Assembly: GCA_038230415.1 (NCBI GenBank)
Contig: JBBRNH010000112.1
Span: 1-14,954 of the forward strand
Direction: 5' to 3'
DNA length: 14,954 nucleotides
From: JBBRNH01 sp038230415
GTDB taxonomy: Bacteria; Bacteroidota; Bacteroidia; Cytophagales; Spirosomataceae
Part shown: positions 1 to 6,214 of the stretch, one piece after another
How the letters are laid out: each line of letters starts with the position of its first letter
How positions within the stretch are numbered: the first letter of the stretch is position 1
Translations under genes and position numbers: made by a program
The notes under the pieces: generated by a model
The model's input: the letters and a program-made list of their open reading frames with translations, nothing else
Told to the model about the DNA's origin: nothing
The model's database searches: none

Positions 1-2
1 CC

Positions 3-188
3 GACGACCTGATGATTATCAACAAATCGGGCATTGCCATTCGGATGGCGGTTTCGGCGGTGAGCGTCATTGGCCGCAACACGCAGGGGGTCCGGCTGAT
101 TAAACTAAACGACGGCGACGCAATCTCATCGGTAACGAAAATCGTGCGCGATGAAGAAGACGAATCAATGACGAGTGAAGAATTATGA
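3..188 (+). CDS. gyrA: DNA gyrase subunit A, C-terminal end (5' truncated by the window)
   Basis: This is the last 61 codons of the gyrase A subunit, the DNA-cleaving subunit of the type II topoisomerase that introduces negative supercoils. The frame entering at base 3 reads DDLMIINKSGIAIRMAVSAV and continues through SVIGRNTQGVRLIKL to ISSVTKIVRDEED. These are hallmark strands of the last blade of the GyrA C-terminal beta-pinwheel, which wraps DNA. The final residues (about SMTSEEL) do not look like a conserved GyrA tail. They are encoded by the left arm of a palindromic repeat that also supplies the TGA stop at 186-188, so the end of the protein may have been rewritten by the repeat. The catalytic half lies outside the window. 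Identification rests on the strongly conserved pinwheel motif. Confidence 0.92.
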   Translation, partial: DDLMIINKSGIAIRMAVSAVSVIGRNTQGVRLIKLNDGDAISSVTKIVRDEEDESMTSEEL

Positions 189-236
189 ATGAAGAATACG
201 CCAGAAGAATTATTCTTCATTCATAATTCTTCACTC
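173..236. repeat. Palindromic repeat / hairpin overlapping the gyrA stop (AGTGAAGA family)
   Basis: Positions 173-198 and 211-236 are perfect inverted copies (26 bp) around a 12-base loop. The left arm begins with AGTGAAGAATTATGAATGAA and contains the gyrA stop. There is no clear T-run after it, so it is not a textbook intrinsic terminator, although such a stem could end gyrA transcription. The same words (AGTGAAG, GAAGAAT) recur in the repeat at 7631-7717, so I treat it as a dispersed repeat. Confidence 0.8.
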
Positions 237-285
237 TTCACTGACAACTCTTACTTTCGTCCCGAAAATCAAATCAAACCCGAAC

Positions 286-1740
286 ATGAATAGAAAACTC
301 GTATTGCTGTTGCTGACCGTTTGTCTGTCGGCGGGAGCATCCTTCGCTCAGGCCCAGGTGGACGCGCTGCTGGAAGAAACCACGAAGAAAGACAAGGAGA
401 AAAGTGACAAAGCGATCACCGATGAGAAAGCAGCCGCCAAAGCCGCTACGTGGTTAGAGCGGGCCAAGACCTACGAATCCATTGCCCAGCGGTATATCAA
501 GCTCGATTCGAACGCGGCTACCGTTGCCTACGAAGCCTATACGAAAGTAGCCGAGTTAGACAAAGACAAAAAAGGCGGGCCGGGCAAATCGGCCACCGAA
601 GCGCAGGCCGCGCTGAAAGCCAAACCGATGGCGCAGGGTTTTTTGATTGCGGGTGATGCCTATTACAAAAACAAAAATTATCCGAAGGCCTACCAGAATC
701 TGCTGCGGGCCAGCGATATGGATGCCAAAGACACCACCGCAGCTTACTACGGTGGGTATGCGGCCCTCGGCACCCAGGATTCGACGTATTACCCGAAAGC
801 CGCCGAAATGTTTGAACGCTATATCAACAACGGCGGTAAAACGGCGGATTATTACACGCTGTTAGTGCAGATTTACCGCTCGTACCTCAAGCAGCCCGAC
901 AAAGCCATTGCCATCATTGACAAAGGGCTGGCCTTGTTTCCCACCAATAAAGACCTGTCGGGCGAGCGGGTAAATATTTTGTTGGCCCAGGGGCGCACCG
1001 ATGAGGCTATTCTGGGCATGAAAGGTTTAGTGGAGAAAAACCCCAACGACGCGCAGACCCTGGCGAATCTCGGTATCCTCTACGATTCGGCATCGGGTAA
1101 GCTGAGTAACGAGATTCGGAAATTAGGGGATGAATCGAAGAAAGGCGGGTCGCTTAAAAAACGGCTGGCGAATGAAAAAGGCATCTTAGAAACGTTTACC
1201 GGCGAGGCTGCCCGCCTGAGTGCCGCTATCAAGAAAGCGCCGAAAAACGTGGCTGATTTGAAGCGTCAGCTGGCCGATGTGCAGACCCGGCTCACCGAGC
1301 AGAAGAAAACCGTAGCGGCTGCCGAAGCGGAACTGAAAGCGGATGAAGGAAAAGCCGTTGATGCAGCCGCCAACGAAAAACGCATCGCGGAGTTGAAGCC
1401 CAAGCAGATCGAACAGCGTGACATGGCGCGGGATTATTACCGGAAAGCCATTGCCGTTGATGCGGCCAACTACGATGCCAACTTTGGCTTAGGCGCGTAT
1501 TATTACAATGAAGCGGCCATCCTGAACGGTGAACTCTCGCAGATGGGAGCCGATGAATATAAAACAAAAGGAGCGGGTATTGAAGGCCGGGTGTGTGGGT
1601 TATTCAAGAAGTCCCTGTTTTATTTTGATAAAGCCAAGACCGTGAAGACTGATGGTGATCTGGACGAGAATATTACCAACACCAAGAATTTTATCAAGCA
1701 GTACGAAGACCGGAAGGTGGCTTGTGTAGAGGTAAAATAA
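286..1740 (+). CDS. Secreted TPR protein with a central coiled coil
   Basis: 484 residues with a signal peptide at 1-23 (MNRKLVLLLLTVCLSAGASF, then AQAQ) and no lipobox cysteine, so it is probably periplasmic. Tetratricopeptide-like helical pairs run from about residue 55 to 265, for example around AGDAYYKNKNYPKAYQNLL (122-140) and PDKAIAIIDKGLALFPTNKD (204-223). From about 272 to 378 the sequence is rich in K, E, A, L and Q with heptad-like spacing and is probably a coiled coil. A further TPR-like pair follows (ARDYYRKAIAVDAANYDANF, 381-400), so the coil appears to be inserted in the TPR array. TPR scaffolds mediate protein-protein contacts; the partner is unknown. No strong Shine-Dalgarno precedes the ATG, which is normal in this phylum. 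Transcription probably ends at the hairpin at 1749-1811. Confidence 0.86.
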   Translation: MNRKLVLLLLTVCLSAGASFAQAQVDALLEETTKKDKEKSDKAITDEKAAAKAATWLERAKTYESIAQRYIKLDSNAATVAYEAYTKVAELDKDKKGGPGKSATEAQAALKAKPMAQGFLIAGDAYYKNKNYPKAYQNLLRASDMDAKDTTAAYYGGYAALGTQDSTYYPKAAEMFERYINNGGKTADYYTLLVQIYRSYLKQPDKAIAIIDKGLALFPTNKDLSGERVNILLAQGRTDEAILGMKGLVEKNPNDAQTLANLGILYDSASGKLSNEIRKLGDESKKGGSLKKRLANEKGILETFTGEAARLSAAIKKAPKNVADLKRQLADVQTRLTEQKKTVAAAEAELKADEGKAVDAAANEKRIAELKPKQIEQRDMARDYYRKAIAVDAANYDANFGLGAYYYNEAAILNGELSQMGADEYKTKGAGIEGRVCGLFKKSLFYFDKAKTVKTDGDLDENITNTKNFIKQYEDRKVACVEVK

Positions 1741-1748
1741 TCAAGTTG

Positions 1749-1811
1749 CCAACATCGTATAAAGAGCGGGGGACTACCGTCGGTAGTCCCCCGCTCTTTA
1801 TACGATGTTGG
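1749..1811. terminator. 30-bp perfect hairpin between convergent genes
   Basis: Bases 1749-1778 and 1782-1811 are perfect inverted copies separated by GTC. The GC-rich core (GAGCGGGGGACTACC) is flanked by a further 15 AT-richer paired bases. It lies 8 bases after the TPR gene and 124 bases beyond the stop of the minus-strand HTH gene, so it is placed to stop transcription from both sides. There is no long T-run on either side. The function is inferred from structure and position. Confidence 0.8.
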
Positions 1812-1935
1812 TTAACATAATATAAATTATAAAACAATTGTACGTAGCGCGGATTGGCAGACCACTGTATTATATAGGTCGTATTATTGGATTCATAGAC
1901 TACCCACTGCCAGTACGCGCCACTCAGGCTACGGC

Positions 1936-2439
1936 TTACGCGGGCAGAAACTCCCGGAAGGTGCCATCAGTATAAAAAATCAGAATCCGCTCGATGCTTT
2001 TTTCCAGGCTAAAATCCGGGCTGACCGTCGCCGGGCCGTTGTTGTCGGCTCCTAAATCGGGTTCGGGCAGAGCGTCCGGCATAAATTCGTCACGCATGGT
2101 AGTCATGGTGCCGCTCCTGGCCGAGTTATACATCGGCACATCGGCGGGCGCGGGTCGTTGCTGGCCCAACGGAGCGGTTGATAAGGGCTGGTTTTGGCCT
2201 GCGGGTCGTTGCCCATTGGCTGATCCTCGTGGTGGATTCGGCTCATCCTCCATAATCCAGTCGTAGCCCAAATCAGGAAAACGACGGATGATTTTCTGGA
2301 TAATATCGAAACTGGGCCGGTTTCGGCCCGTCAAGATGTGCGAAACGCTGGCCCGCGCCACGCCTATTTCATCGGCGAAATAAGACGGTGAGATATTCTT
2401 GTCAATCAGGATTTGTTTAATCTTGTCATTGATGTTCAT
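1936..2439 (-). CDS. Helix-turn-helix (XRE-like) DNA-binding protein
   Basis: 167 residues from the ATG at 2439. Residues 1-65 form an XRE/Cro-type HTH domain: MNINDKIKQILIDKN, the recognition region FADEIGVARASVSHILTGRN (21-40), then RPSFDIIQKIIRRFPDLGYD. Residues 66-143 are rich in P, Q, G and S and probably disordered. The tail KSIERILIFYTDGTFREF (148-165) is a conserved-looking short motif that I associate with Bacteroidota HTH proteins of this type. The reading frame extends to a GTG at 2463, but that GTG overlaps a promoter-like TATATTTG (2463-2470, minus strand), and the HTH domain starts at the ATG, so I use 2439. Targets are unknown. There is no partner toxin or phage gene nearby, so a host regulator is more likely than an antitoxin or phage repressor. 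Confidence 0.85.
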   Translation of the reverse strand: MNINDKIKQILIDKNISPSYFADEIGVARASVSHILTGRNRPSFDIIQKIIRRFPDLGYDWIMEDEPNPPRGSANGQRPAGQNQPLSTAPLGQQRPAPADVPMYNSARSGTMTTMRDEFMPDALPEPDLGADNNGPATVSPDFSLEKSIERILIFYTDGTFREFLPA

Positions 2440-2462
2440 GATGAATCGGGCTATTTGATTCA

Positions 2463-2488
2463 CAAATATACTGATTTACAATCATCAA
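2463..2488 (-). promoter_or_regulatory. Putative promoter of the HTH gene
   Basis: On the minus strand, 2470-2463 reads TATATTTG, an exact match to the Bacteroidota -7 consensus TAnnTTTG. A TTG lies upstream at 2488-2486, but its 15-base spacing is shorter than the usual 19-21, so the -33 element is weak. A start site a few bases downstream would leave a leader of about 20 nt before the ATG at 2439. The surrounding DNA is AT-rich, so a chance match is possible. Confidence 0.45.
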
Positions 2489-2720
2489 TTAACATTTATT
2501 CTTAATATTTTCAAGTATATTATAACTTTGTCCGGTAAAAGTTCATATATGTATATTTATCGAATAATATATTTAACGTTGTATAATGTAATATTATATA
2601 AACTATTATTGATATAATATATTAATGTTAAATATAAAATGATAACTACCGTTTATGATTCATGCGTTGGGTATCAATGCTGATTCGTATCGGTTGGATG
2701 GAGAGGGGAGTTAGACAAAG
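2489..2720. other. AT-rich intergenic island without a recognisable gene
   Basis: The gap between the HTH gene start (2439) and the dapD stop (2830) is 390 bases. About 2489-2650 is made largely of TATAAT/ATATTA-type words, a sharp contrast with the GC-richer flanking genes. I see no tRNA, conserved ORF or mobile-element end. The plus strand has a TAACTTTG (2523-2530, fits TAnnTTTG) followed by a 22-codon ORF from 2549 to 2617 (MYIYRIIYLTLYNVILYK...). Its composition is what AT-rich DNA gives by chance, so I do not call it a gene. Confidence 0.6.
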
Positions 2721-2785
2721 TCTGGGCCGGTTGTTGGGTGGAGCCAATCAATTCTTGATTGGCTCCACCCGACAACCGGCCCAGA
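2721..2785. terminator. 31-bp hairpin downstream of dapD
   Basis: Bases 2721-2751 pair with 2755-2785 around a TTC loop, with one G-U/G-T wobble in 31 pairs. Key words are GGGCCGGTTGTTGGGTGGAG and its inverse. It begins 45 bases beyond the dapD stop on the minus strand and probably ends dapD transcription before the HTH gene. No clear T-run follows. Confidence 0.75.
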
Positions 2786-2829
2786 AATGACTGTTAATGC
2801 ATTCCCGGTTCACAAAGCTCATCTGTTCA

Positions 2830-3681
2830 TCAGACAATCACCTGATTATCGCGTAATGCGTCATTGAGCGATGTTTTCAAGTCAGTAGATGCCTTTCGTT
2901 TCCCGATAATCAGGGCGCAGGGAACATCGTACACCCCTGCCGGAAACGATTTTGGATAACTACCCGGAATTACAACTGAATTAGGGGGAACAATACCCCG
3001 GTATTCAACAGGTTCGGAGCCGGTTACGTCAATAATGCGGGATGATCCGGTGATGGTTACGCCCGCCCCGATCACGGCCCGGCTCCCGATTCGTGCGCCT
3101 TCAACAATAATGCAGCGTGAACCAATGAACGCACCGTCTTCAATAATGACGGGTGCCGCCTGGGGCGGTTCCAGAACACCCCCAATGCCTACCCCACCAC
3201 TTAGGTGAACGTCTTTACCAATTTGCGCGCAACTGCCCACCGTGGCCCAGGTGTCAATCATTGTCCGCTCACCCACGTAAGCACCAATGTTTGTATAAGA
3301 TGGCATCAGGATAACGCCCGGTGCTAAAAACGAACCATACCGGGCAACGGCGGGCGGCACAACACGAACCCCTGTTTTAGCAAAGTTGTTCTTCAGGGGT
3401 ATTTTGTCGTGATAGGTAAAGATGCCGGATTCAAGGGGTTCCATCTTTTTACTAATGAAGTACAGGAGAATGGCTTTCTTCACCCATTCATTCACGATCC
3501 AGCCGGATGGTGCGTCACTGGCAATCTGCCCCGCTCCTACTTCATCCGAATCTGGTTCAGCTACGCGCAGTGTACCCGCATCGAGTTGCCCGATTATAGT
3601 CTCGATGAGTTCTTGTGATGCGGTGTCTGTGAGTAAGGTTCTGTTTTTCCAGATGGTCTCGATTTGTTCTGATGGGTTCAT
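2830..3681 (-). CDS. dapD: Tetrahydrodipicolinate N-succinyltransferase
   Basis: 283 residues. DapD transfers succinyl from succinyl-CoA to tetrahydrodipicolinate in the diaminopimelate/lysine pathway, which supplies lysine and peptidoglycan cross-linking residues; it is cytoplasmic. The N-terminal helical part (1-95) is followed by a left-handed beta-helix of hexapeptide repeats. The family signature MIDTWATVGSCAQIG (141-155) includes the catalytic Asp143, and the next conserved block is VHLSGGVGIGGVLEP (158-172). The C-terminal part (VEYRGIVPPNSVVIPGSYPK and on to KTSLNDALR) is complete. The frame is open to 3726, but those 15 extra residues (MKKLDTSTYSF...) do not resemble the family and overlap an operator-like inverted repeat, so I use the ATG at 3681. 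It is alone here, without other dap genes. Confidence 0.96.
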   Translation of the reverse strand: MNPSEQIETIWKNRTLLTDTASQELIETIIGQLDAGTLRVAEPDSDEVGAGQIASDAPSGWIVNEWVKKAILLYFISKKMEPLESGIFTYHDKIPLKNNFAKTGVRVVPPAVARYGSFLAPGVILMPSYTNIGAYVGERTMIDTWATVGSCAQIGKDVHLSGGVGIGGVLEPPQAAPVIIEDGAFIGSRCIIVEGARIGSRAVIGAGVTITGSSRIIDVTGSEPVEYRGIVPPNSVVIPGSYPKSFPAGVYDVPCALIIGKRKASTDLKTSLNDALRDNQVIV

Positions 3682-3722
3682 GCTTATTAAAGTAAAACTG
3701 TAAGTACTGGTATCTAACTTCT

Positions 3723-3743
3723 TCAATAACTATGAGTTATTGA
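3723..3743. promoter_or_regulatory. Inverted repeat upstream of dapD, possible operator
   Basis: TCAATAACT (3723-3731) and AGTTATTGA (3735-3743) are perfect 9-bp arms around ATG. The centre is 52 bases upstream of the chosen dapD start. On the minus strand a TTG (3726-3724) is followed 21 bases later by TACAGTTT (3702-3695), an imperfect -7 box, so the repeat would overlap a -33 region. The role is inferred. Confidence 0.4.
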
Positions 3744-4020
3744 GATTAACCGAATAATATTTGCTGGTTTAACAGTCGTTTATACGATTCGTTGTCTGTC
3801 CCAACTCCTGGCCGGTTGGTGTATCTGTTTTGATTGATGCCAGGTTGTTAATCAGGTTTGTCAGATGCTTGTAATACAGTACAAGATACCGAATAACAGG
3901 CATAGTGGCAAATCTGTGGCTGGTTCTATATAGTCTGAAAGAGATGCATGGCTTTTTAGTCTTTGCTGGCTGGCTATTTGATCCGCAGAGGTATAGTTGC
4001 TGCTAATACCAATACCTATC
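3744..4020. other. Intergenic spacer between dapD and gap, left part
   Basis: Between the divergent dapD (start 3681) and gap (start 4289) lie 607 bases without a convincing gene. This left part is of mixed composition. It holds only a small inverted repeat CTTGTA/TACAAG (3869-3885 region) and a 20-codon ORF at 3944-4006 (MHGFLVFAGWLFDPQRYSCC) with no supporting signal. I see no tRNA, riboswitch or mobile-element end. Confidence 0.55.
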
Positions 4021-4022
4021 AA

Positions 4023-4193
4023 TTAGTTAAAATTAGTATTTAAGGATAAATAGTAGTTAGCAATTTAGTAGTAATATACTAAATAAATTAGTAATAAGTT
4101 GCTAAAATACTAAATACTATGCTAAATGAGCCTAAAAAACTAAATAAAAGGTCATCGTAATACTAAGGAAATCGGTATACGTCATATTTAGTA
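4023..4193. promoter_or_regulatory. Cluster of TTAGTA/TACTAA words upstream of gap
   Basis: Seven exact copies of TTAGTA or its complement TACTAA occur in 161 bases: 4033, 4065, 4077 (inverse), 4088, 4108 (inverse), 4161 (inverse) and 4188. Near copies lie among them (TTAGTTAA at 4023, GCTAAA at 4101 and 4121, ACTAAATA at 4139). The cluster ends 60 bases before the putative gap -7 box. Iterated short words on both strands suggest a binding-site array, but the stretch is strongly AT-rich and no binding protein can be named. Confidence 0.4.
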
Positions 4194-4228
4194 AAAAAAT
4201 AGAGCCTGTTCATAGCTCATACCGCTTG

Positions 4229-4261
4229 TTTTCGCCCTTCCCACTCAATTCCCTATATTTG
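4229..4261 (+). promoter_or_regulatory. Putative gap promoter
   Basis: TATATTTG at 4254-4261 exactly matches the Bacteroidota -7 consensus TAnnTTTG. TTTT at 4229-4232, 21 bases upstream, is a three-of-four match to the -33 TTTG. Transcription would begin just after 4261 and leave a leader of roughly 20-25 nt before the ATG at 4289. This placement excludes the upstream TTG codon at 4226 as a start. Confidence 0.6.
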
Positions 4262-4288
4262 GCCCCGGTAATACAAACCTTCGTACCA

Positions 4289-5293
4289 ATGGAAAAAATT
4301 AAAGTAGCCATCAATGGTTTTGGCCGAATCGGTCGGTTGTCGTTTCGTCAACTATTAAAAAAAGGAAACATCGAGGTTGTTGCCATCAACGACCTCACCG
4401 ATAACGCTACGCTGGCTCATTTGCTTAAGTATGATTCGGTACATGGCCGGTTCGACGGAACCGTTAGTGCCGACAGCGACACCATTACCGTGAATGGTAT
4501 CGCGATTAGGGCCTTCGCCGAGCGAGACCCCAAGTTACTACCCTGGGCAGCGCTCGGCGTAGATGTAGTATTAGAATCAACCGGACGCTTTGTTGACGAA
4601 GCCGGTGCCGGACAGCACCTGACGGCTGGTTGTAAAAAAGTCGTTATTTCGGCTCCCGCAAAAGGCAGCACGATTCCGACCATTGTACTGGGTGTGAACG
4701 ATGATACACTGACAGGAAACGAGACGATTTTATCGAATGCGTCCTGCACTACCAATTGTTTAGCCCCGATGGCGAAGGTACTCGACGATGTGTTTGGTAT
4801 CGAGAAAGGCTACATGACTACCATTCACGCCTACACCGCCGATCAGAATTTACACGATGCACCCCACTCGGACATGCGCCGGGCGCGGGCTGCGGCCCTG
4901 TCAATTGTTCCCACCTCAACCGGGGCTGCCAAAGCGGTTGGGTTAGTGTTACCGCAGTTGAAAGGGAAACTCGACGGTAACGCCATGCGCGTACCCACTC
5001 CCGATGGGTCATTAACCGACCTGACGGTGATCCTGAAACGGGAAGCGACTATCGAAGAGATTAATAACGCCATGAAAGCAGCCTCGGAAGGGGCCATGAG
5101 CGGCATTCTGGAATACTGCGTTGACCCAATCGTGTCAGCCGATATTATCGGTAGTGCTTACTCCTGCATTTTCGACTCCCAACTGACGGCTGTAAACGGG
5201 ACAATGGCGAAGGTTGTTGGCTGGTATGACAACGAGTTCGGTTATTCGAGCCGGGTGGCCGATTTGATCGCTTCATTACGATTTAATCGGTAA
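4289..5293 (+). CDS. gap: Glyceraldehyde-3-phosphate dehydrogenase, type I
   Basis: 334 residues, the usual length. It oxidises glyceraldehyde-3-phosphate to 1,3-bisphosphoglycerate with NAD+ in glycolysis and runs backwards in gluconeogenesis; it acts as a cytoplasmic tetramer. The Rossmann motif is INGFGRIGR (8-16), with Asp35 after the second strand fitting NAD use. The active site is SNASCTTNCLAP with catalytic Cys153, and the base is His180 in TTIHAYTADQ. The phosphate-binding loop is PTSTGAAKAVG (208-218), and the C-terminal WYDNEFGYSSR is intact. The frame is open upstream to a TTG at 4226, but those 21 residues precede the promoter and are absent from the family, so the ATG at 4289 is chosen. 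It is a single-gene unit with its own terminator at 5345-5384. Confidence 0.97.
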   Translation: MEKIKVAINGFGRIGRLSFRQLLKKGNIEVVAINDLTDNATLAHLLKYDSVHGRFDGTVSADSDTITVNGIAIRAFAERDPKLLPWAALGVDVVLESTGRFVDEAGAGQHLTAGCKKVVISAPAKGSTIPTIVLGVNDDTLTGNETILSNASCTTNCLAPMAKVLDDVFGIEKGYMTTIHAYTADQNLHDAPHSDMRRARAAALSIVPTSTGAAKAVGLVLPQLKGKLDGNAMRVPTPDGSLTDLTVILKREATIEEINNAMKAASEGAMSGILEYCVDPIVSADIIGSAYSCIFDSQLTAVNGTMAKVVGWYDNEFGYSSRVADLIASLRFNR

Positions 5294-5344
5294 TGAAGTA
5301 GGTCGTCAGAATCATCAGAAATGGGCCTTGTGTTGGCCTGACTG

Positions 5345-5384
5345 CCAGCAACGGTGGGTTCGATACCCGCCGTTGCTGGTTTTT
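5345..5384 (+). terminator. Intrinsic terminator of gap
   Basis: A 15-bp stem (5345-5359 with 5365-5379, one G-U pair) closes a five-base loop and is followed at once by five T residues. The arms are CCAGCAACGGTGGGT and ACCCGCCGTTGCTGG. This is the only classic stem-plus-T-run terminator serving a gene in the window. It is directional for the plus strand; trmB, converging from the right, has no clear terminator of its own. Confidence 0.9.
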
Positions 5385-5471
5385 AAATGTTAAATGCACT
5401 GACTCACAAACCGAATTCACCAAAAGAAAAAGAAGAAGATAGGACGATAATTGAGAAACCGATTCGTTAAG

Positions 5472-6125
5472 TTATAATTTACAATTTATATAGTTTATTG
5501 TAAATCCAAGAGTATAAAATATCTGTTCGTATGTTGTCTTTATGTTGTTATGTATATTATATAATTGTGAATTATATAAGTCATTCGTAAACAGTAGCGT
5601 ATGGAAATGTTCATCGGTTAATGTTTGTAAACTGTACTCAAACAGGTCACGGCTGTCTGTTTTTAAATGAACCGAGCCATCAGAGATTAACAATTGTTTA
5701 TATACCTGTAAGAAGCCGGGGTGCGTCAGCCGGTGTTTGTCGCGCTTGATTCCCGGATGCGGATCAGGAAACGTGATCCAGATTTCAGCGATTTCACCAT
5801 CGCCAAAAAACTCGGCCAAATACCGGATGTCCGTCCGTACAAACGCTACGTTTACTAATCCCCGCGCCAAAGCCTGCTGAGACCCCCGTGCGATGCGTTC
5901 GCCTTTGATATCAACGCCAATGAAATTTTTTTCAGGATAAACCCCGGCCAATCCAACCGTATATTCACCTTTTCCGCAGGCTAATTCCAGCACAATCGGA
6001 TGATCGTTTCCAAAATAGTCGGTATGCCAGCGGCCTTTACTGGCTTCGTACAACGGTTTTCCCCGCTCAATAACATTGGAGGCTTCGGCATTCTGTTGAA
6101 AACGCTGTAGTTTAAGACGGGGCAT
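5472..6125 (-). CDS. trmB: tRNA (guanine-N7-)-methyltransferase
   Basis: 217 residues. TrmB methylates N7 of G46 in the variable loop of many tRNAs, using S-adenosylmethionine. The SAM-binding motif is LELACGKGEYTVGLA (46-60), with Asp72 at the end of the next strand (FIGVDIKGERIARG). The family signature is WITFPDPHPGIKRDKHRLTHP (116-136), followed by LKTDSRDLFEY (154-164). The tail retains TTYEQIFYTLGFTINYI, so the protein looks complete. The last 40-50 codons (about 5472-5610) are markedly more AT-rich than the rest of the gene, although the reading frame and C-terminal motif remain. It lies 89 bases downstream of folC on the same strand and may be co-transcribed, with a palindromic spacer between. 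Confidence 0.95.
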   Translation of the reverse strand: MPRLKLQRFQQNAEASNVIERGKPLYEASKGRWHTDYFGNDHPIVLELACGKGEYTVGLAGVYPEKNFIGVDIKGERIARGSQQALARGLVNVAFVRTDIRYLAEFFGDGEIAEIWITFPDPHPGIKRDKHRLTHPGFLQVYKQLLISDGSVHLKTDSRDLFEYSLQTLTDEHFHTLLFTNDLYNSQLYNIHNNIKTTYEQIFYTLGFTINYINCKL

Positions 6126-6135
6126 ATATAAAAAA

Positions 6136-6208
6136 GGTCATTTGCTTCGCGTCATTCATTGTCATGGATCGTGAAGGCACAATCAGAATGGATGACCACG
6201 AAATGACC
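6136..6208. repeat. Imperfect palindrome of GTCAT words between folC and trmB
   Basis: GGTCATTT (6136-6143) and AAATGACC (6201-6208) are perfect 8-bp outer arms. The interior repeats GTCAT at 6151 and 6161 on one side, and its inverse ATGAC at 6192 on the other, giving an imperfect long stem. It fills most of the 89-base spacer. It could be an mRNA-processing hairpin or a dispersed repeat; no T-run is present. Confidence 0.5.
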
Positions 6209-6214
6209 ACCAAT

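Noticed and set aside
1815..1930. A minus-strand open frame beyond the HTH stop reading like protein (YWQWVVYESNNTTYIIQW)
   Set aside because: It has no start codon, overlaps the end of the HTH gene, and runs into the terminator palindrome. It could be a decayed remnant, but composition alone could also give it; there is no support for a gene.
1936..2439. Antitoxin of a toxin-antitoxin pair
   Set aside because: There is no small partner gene on either side; the gene is flanked by a terminator palindrome and an AT-rich non-coding gap.
3944..4006. 20-codon ORF in the dapD-gap spacer
   Set aside because: No ribosome-binding or promoter signal, no recognisable sequence, and this length is expected by chance.
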